DNA of 64,000 bases. Source: CBDFKY01 sp965248995 (lineage in GTDB: Bacteria; Pseudomonadota; Alphaproteobacteria; Rickettsiales; UBA998). Both the position numbers and the translations under genes were made by a program. The notes beneath the pieces were generated by a model that saw only the letters and a program-made list of their open reading frames with translations, searched no databases and was not told the DNA's origin. The stretch is from contig CBDFKY010000022.1 of assembly GCA_965248995.1 (NCBI GenBank), positions 62,001 to 126,000 on the forward strand, written 5' to 3'. Position 1 is the first letter of the stretch. Each line of letters opens with the position of its first letter. Below are positions 44,920 to 53,138 of this stretch, piece by piece.

Positions 44920-45627
44920 CTAACTTCTGAGCGCATATCCTTCCCCCCGTACGGTTTGCAGATACAGCGGGCGGGCCGGTTCCGTCTCGATTTTCTTGCG
45001 CAGGCGTGTCACCAGGACGTCGGCGCTGCGCGAATTGGGTTCTTCTTCGCCGGACGCGATCGCCTCGCTCAACGCTTCCCGGGACACCGGCCGGTTCAGC
45101 TGTTCCGCCAGGACCAGCAGCAGGTTCATCTCGCTCTCCGTCAGGTGGACGGGCGAAACACCCCGCATCAGCCGGCGTGCCTGCACGTCGAGCCGGTAGT
45201 CTCCGAACGTGATGAACGGAGAAGCGGCGTCACTTTTGTGCATGGTGCGTTCCAGAATCCTTCGGGCACGCAGCAGCAGTTCCTTCGGCTCGAACGGCTT
45301 GCTTAAGTAATCATCCGCGCCCGCTTCCAGCCCCGCGATCCGCTCCGCCGCTTCTCCCATCGCGGTCAGCATCAGGATCGGGGCGGACTGGCCGGAGACG
45401 CGCAGGCTCTGTGCCAGTGCCAGTCCGCTCTCACCTGGCATCATCAGGTCGAGTACGATAAGGTCCGCTTGAAAATAACTCAGTTTCACCCGCGCGTCCG
45501 CCGCATGTTTCGCGACCGTCACCAGCCAGCCCTGCTCACCCAGATACCGCGCCAGCAGTTCCCGCAGCCGCGCGTCGTCATCCACCACCAGGATATGCGG
45601 AATGATACCACCCGTCTCACCCTTCAT
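44920..45627 (-). CDS. OmpR-family response regulator
   Basis: The 235-residue product has a receiver domain with acidic pocket DDD (16-18), phosphoacceptor Asp60 in LIVLDLMMP and Lys in DDYLSKPFEP. A winged-helix OmpR-type DNA-binding domain (about 140-232) follows, ending YLQTVRGEGYALRS. No histidine kinase is adjacent. Its start overlaps the Smr gene by 11 bp, so expression is tied to the mltA-smr unit. The regulated genes are unknown. Confidence 0.92.
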   Translation of the reverse strand: MKGETGGIIPHILVVDDDARLRELLARYLGEQGWLVTVAKHAADARVKLSYFQADLIVLDLMMPGESGLALAQSLRVSGQSAPILMLTAMGEAAERIAGLEAGADDYLSKPFEPKELLLRARRILERTMHKSDAASPFITFGDYRLDVQARRLMRGVSPVHLTESEMNLLLVLAEQLNRPVSREALSEAIASGEEEPNSRSADVLVTRLRKKIETEPARPLYLQTVRGEGYALRS

Positions 45628-46123
45628 ATTTACGCACCCTGATATACCAGGCCCCCTCGCCGCCGTGCAGCGGGGACGCCTGGTGAAACGCGATGATCAT
45701 CTGCCGCAGCGGCGGCTCGGCGCACCATTTCGGCAGGGCGGTGCGCAGGACGCCGGCTTCGGTTACCCGTCCCTTGCCCGTAATGACCAGCACCAGCCGG
45801 ATGCCTTCACCGTACGCGGCATACATGAAACGTTGAAACGCGTCGTATGCCGCCGCCTGTGTCATACCATGCAGATCCAGTGTCCGCTCGACCGTCACCT
45901 TCCCGACCCGGATGCGGCGCACCAGCTTCGCATCCAGCGTCGGCAGGGTGCCCGTCAGAAAAGCGGCCTGCATTTCCGACAGCCTTATCTGAGGAACGGC
46001 AGGCTTCATATGCGTGAACGCGGGCGTAACGGACGGCGGTACTTTCGACTGCTGCGTGGCGGGAAGGGGGATCGTTCCCTCCGTTGCCTGCCGCCACGCT
46101 TCGCTATCTTCCAAAGGCATCAT
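45617..46123 (-). CDS. Smr-domain protein
   Basis: The 168-residue product has a C-terminal Smr domain (about 85-168) with TLDLHGMT, VITGKG and a final LHGGEGAWYIRVRK, as in MutS2 and stand-alone Smr proteins, which are nucleases or RNA-binding proteins. The N-terminal 80 residues are poorly conserved. Its start codon overlaps the stop of mltA (ATGA) and its end overlaps the response regulator by 11 bp. Confidence 0.92.
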   Translation of the reverse strand: MMPLEDSEAWRQATEGTIPLPATQQSKVPPSVTPAFTHMKPAVPQIRLSEMQAAFLTGTLPTLDAKLVRRIRVGKVTVERTLDLHGMTQAAAYDAFQRFMYAAYGEGIRLVLVITGKGRVTEAGVLRTALPKWCAEPPLRQMIIAFHQASPLHGGEGAWYIRVRKYEG

Positions 46124-47160
46124 GGCATGACCCTCGGCAGCAAGACGTAAAACGCCGCGTCGCTTTTCAGCCTGCCCGCCAGTTCACCCGCTTCATCCCC
46201 CACGCCCGTATAGAGGTCCGCCCGTAGCGCCCCGCGAATGGCGCTGCCGGTGTCCTGCGCCACGGCGATGGCGTTATATTCCCGGCCGTCCGGGAAGTGG
46301 GTTTCCACATAGAGTAACGCACCGTAATCAATGTGGGCCGGATCGATGGCGACGGAATGCTGGGGGGTCAGCACCGTGCCTTCCGCTCCCTTGACGGATT
46401 CTTGCCTGTCGCCGAGCGCGAAAAAGATGTAGGACTGGTTACGCCGCATGACTCCCTCCGCCTCGGCGGGATGCGTCTGTAGCCAGTGACGCAGCCACTG
46501 CATCGACATCTCTTCCGGCTTCGCCGTTCCTTCCTGCACGAACCGGCGACCGATCGCCGTATACGGAAAATCGTTCTTTCCCGCGAACACCAGTTTATGC
46601 GTTTCGCCGTTGTCCAGATGCACATAGCCCGATCCCTGGATATGCAGGAAGAACGCATCGATGGCGCTGCTCACCCACAGCAGTTCCAGCCCCCTGCCTT
46701 TAAGCGCTCCCGATTCGATCTCGGCGCGGCTGTAGCGCGTGCGCAAGGCCTCATCGGGCCTGCGGTAAAGCGGTACCGGATACGCGGCGGAAGGATGCGG
46801 GCCGCCTTGCAGCGTCGGAGTGTAATATCCCGTCAGCAATCCTTGCTGTGCGCTACCGTCGCTTACGCGCCATACGTTGAAGCGATGCTCAAAAAAGGTT
46901 TTTGCGTTTGCATCGGAAGTGTGAATAGCTGAGGTACAGACCGCCGCCCATGTTTCACGTGAAACAATGCGGCCATAGGCGTTCAGCGGATGGGTGCGCG
47001 CCTTTGCGCAGCTTCGCTGAAATGCCTTCAGTCCTTTCGCCGCCTGCGTTTCCGACCATCCCTGCAACGCGGAAAAAGGGACCGGATGCAAAGTGGCGGC
47101 AGATGCCGTAGCGCTGTTTAAAACCATGGCCGCCATCATCCCGTAAAACGCCCTGTGCAT
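46120..47160 (-). CDS. mltA: Membrane-bound lytic murein transglycosylase A
   Basis: The 346-residue enzyme cleaves peptidoglycan glycan strands, leaving 1,6-anhydro ends. It has a signal peptide (about 1-21), the MltA domain with GLLTGYYTPTLQG, and the 3D domain carrying the catalytic Asp in AVAQDTGSAIRGALRADLYTG. The leader ends SAA rather than with a lipobox Cys, so it may be soluble in the periplasm. The start codon overlaps the stop of the Tim44 gene (TAATG). Confidence 0.95.
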   Translation of the reverse strand: MHRAFYGMMAAMVLNSATASAATLHPVPFSALQGWSETQAAKGLKAFQRSCAKARTHPLNAYGRIVSRETWAAVCTSAIHTSDANAKTFFEHRFNVWRVSDGSAQQGLLTGYYTPTLQGGPHPSAAYPVPLYRRPDEALRTRYSRAEIESGALKGRGLELLWVSSAIDAFFLHIQGSGYVHLDNGETHKLVFAGKNDFPYTAIGRRFVQEGTAKPEEMSMQWLRHWLQTHPAEAEGVMRRNQSYIFFALGDRQESVKGAEGTVLTPQHSVAIDPAHIDYGALLYVETHFPDGREYNAIAVAQDTGSAIRGALRADLYTGVGDEAGELAGRLKSDAAFYVLLPRVMP

Positions 47161-47810
47161 TACGTCGCGGTGACGGTCCAGTTCGGATTGGGGGAGCGCA
47201 GGTCACGCGCGAACACCCATTCATCCTCCACCTGCTCGATCGCGGAGGTGGAATCCTTCACCGTCTCGCCTTTGCGGGTGCGGTTCACCTGGATCTGCTC
47301 ACTGACGAAACGCACCATGACGGTGGCTTTCTTGTTTTCGACGCTGATCGTTTTCGCTTCCGCTTCCAGAATGGAGATAAGCGTGGTTTCCGCGAATTCG
47401 TCGCTGGTACTGCGCTGTTTCATCTCGGTCTGGAACGCATCGAATAAATCCTTTGAAAGCAGCATCTTGAGCGTCTCCTGATCATTCTTGGAAAATCCGT
47501 CCAGCACCATTTCGAACGCCACTTTCGCCCCGTCCATGAACGCTTTCAGGCGAAACCCGTTATCTTCCTGCCGGATCGCCTTGACGCCTTCCTTCAATGC
47601 GTCGGATATGCCTTCGTCCGGTTCCTCTTCCGGTATCACGGGCGCCCGCTCCAGCTGCTGCGGGGTGAGTTCGATCACCTTGCTGCTCTGGTCGAACGTC
47701 GCGTCCCGCATGGAAGCGGGGTCGATCCCCGCATCCTTCCCCAGGATACCGTACAGCCTGAGCAACACGAACACCGCCACCGCGGCCAGCACAATCAGAT
47801 CAACGGGCAT
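47160..47810 (-). CDS. Tim44-domain inner membrane protein (TimA-like)
   Basis: The ATG at 47810 behind AGGTGG gives a 216-residue protein with one N-terminal membrane helix (LIVLAAVAVFVLL). The Tim44-like domain follows, with FEMVLDGFSKNDQETLKMLL and a final EWVFARDLRSPNPNW. It is a bacterial relative of the mitochondrial import subunit Tim44. Its neighbour order Tim44-mltA-smr is typical for alphaproteobacteria. It heads an overlapping run of genes that continues to metW. Confidence 0.93.
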   Translation of the reverse strand: MPVDLIVLAAVAVFVLLRLYGILGKDAGIDPASMRDATFDQSSKVIELTPQQLERAPVIPEEEPDEGISDALKEGVKAIRQEDNGFRLKAFMDGAKVAFEMVLDGFSKNDQETLKMLLSKDLFDAFQTEMKQRSTSDEFAETTLISILEAEAKTISVENKKATVMVRFVSEQIQVNRTRKGETVKDSTSAIEQVEDEWVFARDLRSPNPNWTVTAT

Positions 47811-47920
47811 GGTCCCACCTGCAAAAAATAAATACCTGATGACCTGTATAACGTGCCTGAAACAAATTCGCACCCCTTTTATGCTTCACACTTCCGGCAA
47901 GCCGATTTATAGACATAAGG

Positions 47921-48655
47921 ATGCAGCGCCTTCCCATCATCGGCATCACCCTGGACTATGAGACGGCGGCGACGTATTCACGTTATCCGTGGTATGCCCT
48001 TCGCGAAAATTATGCGGGCTCGATCGCGGAATGCGGAGGCGTACCTTTCGCCCTGCCGCACCATGCGGAGCATCTGGAAACCTACCTTGGAACGATCGAC
48101 GGGCTGGTGGTCACCGGCGGCAATTTCGATGTTTCACCGGAGCTTTACGGGGAGGCGGTGGTGAGCGAAACCGTCACGGTAAAGGACAGGCGAACGCGGT
48201 TTGAATATGGCATGGTACGCGGCGCGCTTGCGCGAAATATGCCGATCTTCGGCATCTGCGGCGGCCAGCAGTTGCTCAACGTAGTGCTGGGCGGCACATT
48301 GATCCAGCATATCCCCGACATGGTGAAGAGCGAGATCCGGCATGAACAGCCCAATCCCCGCCATGAAGCGGGGCATAGCGTGAAGCTGGTCGAGGGTACG
48401 CAGCTGGCAGGCATGATCGGTGAATTGGAAATTCAGGTCAACAGCGCCCATCATCAGGCGGTAAGCCGCGTGGCGGATGGCGTGCGGGTGAATGCGGTAG
48501 CGCCGGACGGGGTGATCGAGGGCATCGAATATCCGGCTCACCCGTTTTGCATCGGGGTGCAGTGGCATCCGGAATTTTTTGTGAGCGTGGCGGATAGGAC
48601 GATGATTCAGGCTTTCGTCCACGCCTGTACGGTCTACCGAAGCGGACTTATTTAA
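47921..48655 (+). CDS. Class I glutamine amidotransferase, peptidase C26 (PuuD-like)
   Basis: The 244-residue product has the C26 fold: LVVTGGNFDVSPELYG, the nucleophile Cys in FGICGGQQLLN, and the His-x-Glu in GVQWHPEFF. PuuD-type enzymes hydrolyse gamma-glutamyl amides such as gamma-glutamyl-GABA. The substrate here is inferred. The start is ATG at 47921. It overlaps the convergent methyltransferase gene by 8 bp. Confidence 0.92.
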   Translation: MQRLPIIGITLDYETAATYSRYPWYALRENYAGSIAECGGVPFALPHHAEHLETYLGTIDGLVVTGGNFDVSPELYGEAVVSETVTVKDRRTRFEYGMVRGALARNMPIFGICGGQQLLNVVLGGTLIQHIPDMVKSEIRHEQPNPRHEAGHSVKLVEGTQLAGMIGELEIQVNSAHHQAVSRVADGVRVNAVAPDGVIEGIEYPAHPFCIGVQWHPEFFVSVADRTMIQAFVHACTVYRSGLI

Positions 48656-49472
48656 GGCCGAGCGGTTTCCACCGTTTCGGCTCCGTCTCCAGCTTATCAT
48701 TGAACCGTACCGCCTGCGGCTGCGCCGCCCTGGCCGGTTCCGGCACCGCCGGCGTGTTGGCGCCCGCCCCGTTGCTCGCCACCATCACGATGCGCTCCAC
48801 CCGGTCGGGATGGCCATAGGGCAGTTTTCTACCCAGCGCCACCAGATCATGCGGATGACGCTGCACATGCAGGTTGCATAATCCGGCCTGACGGACGAAA
48901 TAACCGAGCGATTCCGCCGTATAGCCGCTTTTATGGATGCGGGTGGTGTCCCCCGCTTCGATGATCCGCTGGAAACCGTACATGATGTCCACGGCGGTGA
49001 TGACCCCGGCCGGTGAGCGGAAAATTTCCGCTTCCCCTTCCGCCCTCGCCAGGTAATTGGCGGCCAGCTGCATGTCCGGTACGGAAACCAGCAGCTCGCC
49101 GCCTTCCTTGAGCATCCGCACCGCTTCCTTGAGGACGGACGCCGCTTCCGGAAAACTCAGGCGCTGCAGGAGATGGTTGATCCACACCCCGTCCACCGAA
49201 TCATCCGCAATCTGGGCAATGGAATGCAGGTCAGAGACCAGATCGGGTGCGGCAGCCGAGTCCCGGTCGATCCGTACCTCCTCCCATGCGTCCAGCGGGA
49301 AATGGCGGCTGAGCGTCCCTTTCACCGCCGATTTCCACCCTAGCGAAACAACGATCTTCTTGTTCGTTTCCGGCAGGGCGAAAGGTTTCGCCTTTTTCAG
49401 TGCGGTTTTATATGCCTGAAGTTGGGCGGCTTTTTGCTGGTTTTTTTGTGCGACGGGGGATTTGGTTGCCAT
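48648..49472 (-). CDS. SAM-dependent methyltransferase, type 11-like
   Basis: The 274-residue product (ATG at 49472) has a Rossmann methyltransferase domain in the middle: the glycine-rich loop is divergent (VVSLGWKSAVKG), followed by EVRIDRDSAAAPDLVSDLH and ADDSVDGVWINHLLQRL, then EGGELLVSVPDMQLAANYLA. The N-terminal 40 residues are Lys/Gln-rich and the C-terminal about 50 are unstructured. The substrate is unknown. Confidence 0.8.
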   Translation of the reverse strand: MATKSPVAQKNQQKAAQLQAYKTALKKAKPFALPETNKKIVVSLGWKSAVKGTLSRHFPLDAWEEVRIDRDSAAAPDLVSDLHSIAQIADDSVDGVWINHLLQRLSFPEAASVLKEAVRMLKEGGELLVSVPDMQLAANYLARAEGEAEIFRSPAGVITAVDIMYGFQRIIEAGDTTRIHKSGYTAESLGYFVRQAGLCNLHVQRHPHDLVALGRKLPYGHPDRVERIVMVASNGAGANTPAVPEPARAAQPQAVRFNDKLETEPKRWKPLGLK

Positions 49473-49486
49473 CAATGTCTACCAAT

Positions 49487-49804
49487 TTATTTTTGAGAAA
49501 AAAGAGTTAGCAGTTTATCTAACATTTCTGGCTTGTTATCTAACATTTCTGGCTTGTTATCTAACATTTCTGGCTTGCCTAACACATATCCTATACCCAC
49601 AAATGCAGCACTACCAATGCTTCCCCATAGCTTCAGTTTATACCACAACTGCGCATTTAGTGCGTCAAAATCTTTTTTAGATAGATGGGTTTTCTCAATT
49701 TTTTCAATGGTTTGTTCAAGCTCCTCAATCGCATAGCGAAGGGCGCTGGCTTGATTATCTTTCTTGAATGCCTCAGCAATCTTGTTATGGTTATCCGCTT
49801 TCAT
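49487..49804 (-). CDS. Hypothetical membrane protein with KPEMLDN tandem repeats
   Basis: The 105-residue product starts at the ATG at 49804. A charged, probably coiled-coil helix (about 20-50) is followed by one hydrophobic segment (about 60-77) and a C-terminus in which KPEMLDN is repeated three times because of a 21-bp tandem repeat in the DNA. It is more AT-rich than its neighbours. Together with the gene at 49826 it resembles the two halves of DUF1640 coiled-coil membrane proteins. That link is weak. Confidence 0.6.
   Translation of the reverse strand: MKADNHNKIAEAFKKDNQASALRYAIEELEQTIEKIEKTHLSKKDFDALNAQLWYKLKLWGSIGSAAFVGIGYVLGKPEMLDNKPEMLDNKPEMLDKLLTLFSQK
49515..49577. repeat. 21-bp tandem repeat, three copies
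   Basis: TTATCTAACATTTCTGGCTTG is repeated three times in direct succession (49515-49577). It lies inside the 3' end of the gene at 49487-49804 and encodes KPEMLDN three times in that frame. Copies are identical, so copy number may vary by slippage. Confidence 0.85.
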
Positions 49805-49825
49805 CAAAGCGTAATAACATGAGGG

Positions 49826-50062
49826 TCACTCGTTTTCAAGAAAACGTTTTCTTGCTTTCCTATCAGTCAGTAAAAGGAAAAGAGCCTCTACTTGTGCCTG
49901 CGTTGCACCCGCTCGCAATAAACGATATTCCCAATAACGCTCATCAAATTTTTCCGGGTGTGCAGAATACGCATTAAACGCATCTTCAATCCCCTCTGCA
50001 AAGGATTGGCTGAAACCACCTTCCATCAAAATCTGTACATTATGTGATGTGCGCGTATTCAT
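49826..50062 (-). CDS. Small hypothetical protein, 78 residues
   Basis: The 78-residue product has no signal peptide or membrane segment and is rich in charged and aromatic residues. The opening NVQILMEGGFSQSFAEGIED resembles the first part of DUF1640-type proteins (a helix with a GF and an AE-rich segment). It lies 21 bp upstream of the membrane protein at 49487 in the same direction, so they probably form a pair. I cannot name a function. Confidence 0.55.
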   Translation of the reverse strand: MNTRTSHNVQILMEGGFSQSFAEGIEDAFNAYSAHPEKFDERYWEYRLLRAGATQAQVEALFLLLTDRKARKRFLENE

Positions 50063-50095
50063 GCTTGTAAGTGTATGCTAACTGCTTATACGCCG

Positions 50096-50139
50096 CAAGA
50101 TAAAATCTACTGTGAGTCAAGATAAAATCTACTGTGAGT
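50096..50139. repeat. 22-bp tandem duplication (two copies)
   Basis: CAAGATAAAATCTACTGTG followed by AGT occurs twice in direct succession (50096-50117 and 50118-50139), between the small gene at 49826 and the GT4 gene. Confidence 0.75.
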
Positions 50140-50168
50140 AAATAAATTGCCTTATAAAGGATTATTCC

Positions 50169-51458
50169 CTAAGCCGCTTTTAATAACTCTGGAAACTCCG
50201 AACTTGCATGACGCGCCATCATTACCTCGTGGGTCGGTGGAGGATTTTTGCGCTCCGCAACATCGGTAATCAGTTGCATATGGAGGGGCAGCAACTCTTT
50301 CAGCGCATAGTGATCGATGATCGTCTGGCGGGCAGCCAGCCGCATCTCTCGCATTCCGTCCTTCGCTTCCAGCACGCGGATAACCTGCTCGGCCACTTCC
50401 TGCGGCGAGAAGAAATCGGCCAGCAGGGCGTTCTGGCCGTGCCGCATCACTTCCTGTACGGGATACGTGCGTGATCCGACCATCGCGCAGCCGGAACTCA
50501 TCGCTTCCATCGATGACCAGGACAGCACGAACGGATAGGTCAGGTAGATATGCGCCGCCGAAATCTGGAACAGCTTGATCAGGTGGTGATAGGAAAGCAC
50601 GCCGGGGAAGATCATGCGGTTTTCGTCGAGCGTCACTTCCTTCATCATGTGATGCCGCCACGTCTCGCCTTTTTTCAACTGCCGTCCGTAGCTGACTTCA
50701 TCGGCGCCAATGGCAAGGATGCGGCAGTTCGGGCGGGCTTTGAGGATGATCTCCGCCGCCCGCATGAAGGTCGGAAACCCGCGATACGGTTCGAAATTGC
50801 GGGCGATGTACGTCACCGTTTCCTCACCCGGCCGGTACGTGACGCCGTTGATGACCAGTTCGGCATTCGCATCCGGCGCACAGAAATCGGTATCGATGCC
50901 GTCATGCAGTACCGAGATGCGGGGCCTGTATTCTGCCGGGTGGAGGCTCTGCTGCCATAAGGTCGGGGAAATACCCCAGTCCATGCTCTCCAGGCTCAGC
51001 AAATTGACGATGTTCTTCGCCCGCACCCGCGCCGCGTCATCGGGATGCCTCGGTTCCGACGGATCGAAACCGACATCCGCGCCGGTGGCGCGATAATAAA
51101 ATTCAAGGAAACTGAGGATCGGCGAATCGGGATAGATATCCTTCAGGAACAGCGCGTCGCCCCAGCCCGGATGCGTGCAGATCACGTCCGGTATGAAACC
51201 TTCCGTGGTTTTCAGCTTATGGCACATGCGCCATACTTCCTGCCCGGCCAGAATACCCCGTTCCGTGCCCGTCAGATACCGGTGCGTGGAAGGGGAGGGC
51301 TCCCGCGGAACCTCGTATTCCGCCTTGTGTACTCCCGGCAACTCGAAATTCTTCGGCTTGGTCAGGAACACCACCTGATTGGCGGGATCATCGGCGAATG
51401 CGCGGCACAGATGCTTGTATTGCCCCGGCATGTTCTGGTGGAGGAAAAGGATTTTCAT
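50169..51458 (-). CDS. GT4-family glycosyltransferase
   Basis: The 429-residue product opens MKILFLHQNMPGQYKHL. It has a GT-B fold with the GT4 C-terminal domain: YIARNFEPYRGFPTFMRAAE, then LSWSSMEAMSSGCAMVGS with the Glu-x7-Glu-like donor site. It probably extends a cell-surface polysaccharide. Donor and acceptor are unknown. I use the ATG at 51458 because family members start there; GGAG lies 12 bp upstream. Confidence 0.85.
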   Translation of the reverse strand: MKILFLHQNMPGQYKHLCRAFADDPANQVVFLTKPKNFELPGVHKAEYEVPREPSPSTHRYLTGTERGILAGQEVWRMCHKLKTTEGFIPDVICTHPGWGDALFLKDIYPDSPILSFLEFYYRATGADVGFDPSEPRHPDDAARVRAKNIVNLLSLESMDWGISPTLWQQSLHPAEYRPRISVLHDGIDTDFCAPDANAELVINGVTYRPGEETVTYIARNFEPYRGFPTFMRAAEIILKARPNCRILAIGADEVSYGRQLKKGETWRHHMMKEVTLDENRMIFPGVLSYHHLIKLFQISAAHIYLTYPFVLSWSSMEAMSSGCAMVGSRTYPVQEVMRHGQNALLADFFSPQEVAEQVIRVLEAKDGMREMRLAARQTIIDHYALKELLPLHMQLITDVAERKNPPPTHEVMMARHASSEFPELLKAA

Positions 51459-51622
51459 AAATATAGGCGCTCCGTGAAGGAGGTTTTTTAGCATAGGGGG
51501 CTAGAAGTTTCTACTGTCAAAACGGCTTTACCGTTTTGCAATAAAACCTGTTGAAAGATTTCACAAACCCGTTTAAGACTCACCGTTCTGTTTTTCCTGT
51601 ACGTATGGAAGGCAGAAAGAGT

Positions 51623-51950
51623 GATCTGGTAGCTCAGTTGGTAGAGCATCTGACTTCAAATGTAAGGGGTCGCCGCGTGGAAACGCGCGGATGAGAAGAT
51701 GTCAAAGTCGGGGAACCCGTCCACGTTGCGGTGACGGCAATCCCGAGCCAAGCCTTATAGCCCCTCTTCATAAGAGAGCTGTAAGGAAGGTGTAGAGACT
51801 GGACGGCATCCACCTAAGGCCGCGTCAAGCGGTGAAGGTGAAGGGACAGTCCGGGCCACGAACGTTTCTGCGGTTGCGGGAATGGCGGCGAAAGCCGAAG
51901 TGGTGGAGTTAATCAGAGGGTCGCGGGTTCGAGTCCCGCCCAGATCACCA
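51623..51950 (+). tRNA. tRNA-Lys (anticodon UUU) interrupted by a group I intron
   Basis: Exons are 51623-51656 and 51909-51950. The joined molecule has acceptor GATCTGG/CCAGATC, D arm GCTC/GAGC, anticodon stem TCTGA/TCAGA with loop CTTTTAA (anticodon TTT), and T arm GCGGG/CCCGC with TTCGAGT. It ends in A plus an encoded CCA (51948-51950). The intron falls between positions 34 and 35. Read without splicing, the 5' part shows TCA and could be mistaken for a selenocysteine tRNA. Confidence 0.9.
51657..51908 (+). ncRNA. Group I self-splicing intron (subgroup IC3-like) in tRNA-Lys
   Basis: The 252-nt intron starts after U34. The exon end GACTT (51652-51656) pairs with GGGTC (51667-51671) to form P1 with a U-G pair at the cleavage site. 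Core motifs are AATCCCGAGCCAAG (51739-51752; P4/J4-5), AGAGACTGGACGG (51794-51806; P7 5' strand region) and GGGACAGTCC (51843-51852; P7 3' strand). The intron ends in G at 51908. It encodes no homing endonuclease. The layout matches the Azoarcus-type tRNA introns. Confidence 0.85.
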
Positions 51951-51988
51951 GTTTTGCCCGCGCCCTGCGCGGTCTTGCAAAACTGAGT

Positions 51989-52016
51989 GTCCTTCGTAGC
52001 CTTGGCGTAGGAGGAC
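51989..52016. repeat. 28-bp imperfect palindrome after tRNA-Lys
   Basis: GTCCTTCGTAGCC and GGCGTAGGAGGAC are separated by TT and pair at most positions. It lies between tRNA-Lys and trpS and may end the tRNA transcript or be a repeat element. No T-run follows it. Confidence 0.45.
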
Positions 52017-52114
52017 TGACGCAACCATTCGATTTTTTGATAATTATCCAACCTGCTTGCGTTACGCGTCCGCTTTTGCCATAACCGTGCGTGCAGATCA
52101 GGGAAACGCGACGC

Positions 52115-53131
52115 ATGATACATCATCAGGTAAAAGGAAGAATTTTATCCGGTATCCAGCCGACCGGCGCCATGCATCTCGGTAATTATCTGGGTGCCAT
52201 CCGTCACTGGGTAGGGTTACAGCGCGATTATGACTGCCTGTTTATGCTGGCCGACCTTCATGCCATCACCGTACCGTATCAGCCCGCGGACCTGCGCCAC
52301 TGCATCCGCACCACCGCCGCGACGTATATCGCTTGCGGCATCGATCCGGACGTCTGCACGATTTTCGCGCAGTCCACGATTTCTGCTCACACGGAACTCG
52401 CCTGGATTCTCAACTGCCTGACGCCGCTCGGCTGGCTGAACCGGATGACCCAGTTCAAGGAAAAAGCGGGGAAACATAAGGAAAGCGCCAGCCTCGGCCT
52501 GTACGGCTATCCGGTGCTGATGGCGGCCGATATCCTGCTTTATCATGCCACCCACGTGCCCGTCGGGGAAGACCAGAAACAGCATCTGGAACTGGCCCGC
52601 GACATCGCCGGAGCCTTCAACCGGTGTTACGGAGTCGAACATTTTCCACTGCCGGAACCAATGATCCTGGGTGAGGCAACGCGGGTGATGAGCCTGCGCG
52701 ACGGCAGGAGCAAAATGAGCAAGTCCGACCCGTCCGAAGCGTCGCGCATCCATTTGACCGATGACGCCGAGACGATCGCCGCGAAAATCACAAGGGCCAA
52801 ATCCGATATGGAAACCGGCATCACTTACGCCCCTGAAACACGCCCGGAAGTGGCGAATCTGCTCAGCATGTACGGGGCAGTGACGGGGAAGACCATTTCT
52901 GAGGCGGCGGAGGAAAATGCCTCCTTGAATTTTTCCGCTTTCAAGGCGAGAGTCAGCGAGGCGCTGATCGCTCACCTCGCGCCTATCCGCCGGCAATACC
53001 ACGTGCTGATGGAAAATCCGGCGTATCTCGACGGGATCCTGTCGGACGGCGAAGCCAAAGCCCGCCTGATCGCGGACGCCGCGTTGAAACAGGTGAAAGA
53101 CATCGCCGGCCTGTATCGGGCGAGGGCATAG
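52115..53131 (+). CDS. trpS: Tryptophan-tRNA ligase
   Basis: The 338-residue class I synthetase charges tRNA-Trp. It has the HIGH-like PTGAMHLGNYLG (16-27) and the KMSKS loop SKMSKSDPSE (about 200-210). AGGGAA lies 9-10 bp before the ATG at 52115; the frame could also begin at GTG 52091, but MIHHQVKGRILSGIQPTG fits the family start. It follows the intron-containing tRNA-Lys. Confidence 0.97.
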   Translation: MIHHQVKGRILSGIQPTGAMHLGNYLGAIRHWVGLQRDYDCLFMLADLHAITVPYQPADLRHCIRTTAATYIACGIDPDVCTIFAQSTISAHTELAWILNCLTPLGWLNRMTQFKEKAGKHKESASLGLYGYPVLMAADILLYHATHVPVGEDQKQHLELARDIAGAFNRCYGVEHFPLPEPMILGEATRVMSLRDGRSKMSKSDPSEASRIHLTDDAETIAAKITRAKSDMETGITYAPETRPEVANLLSMYGAVTGKTISEAAEENASLNFSAFKARVSEALIAHLAPIRRQYHVLMENPAYLDGILSDGEAKARLIADAALKQVKDIAGLYRARA

Positions 53132-53138
53132 GCGCACC

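Noticed and set aside
49515..49577. Possible CRISPR array
   Set aside because: The three 21-bp copies are directly adjacent without spacers and lie in a reading frame: a plain tandem repeat.
51623..51700. tRNA-Sec-like start with TCA in the anticodon position
   Set aside because: The TCA reading uses intron bases. The acceptor and T arm only appear 252 nt later, and splicing gives a normal tRNA-Lys(UUU).
51755..52126. 123-residue minus-strand frame over the intron and trpS start
   Set aside because: It reads through the tRNA 3' exon in antisense (GGTRTRDP type peptide), a common artefact.
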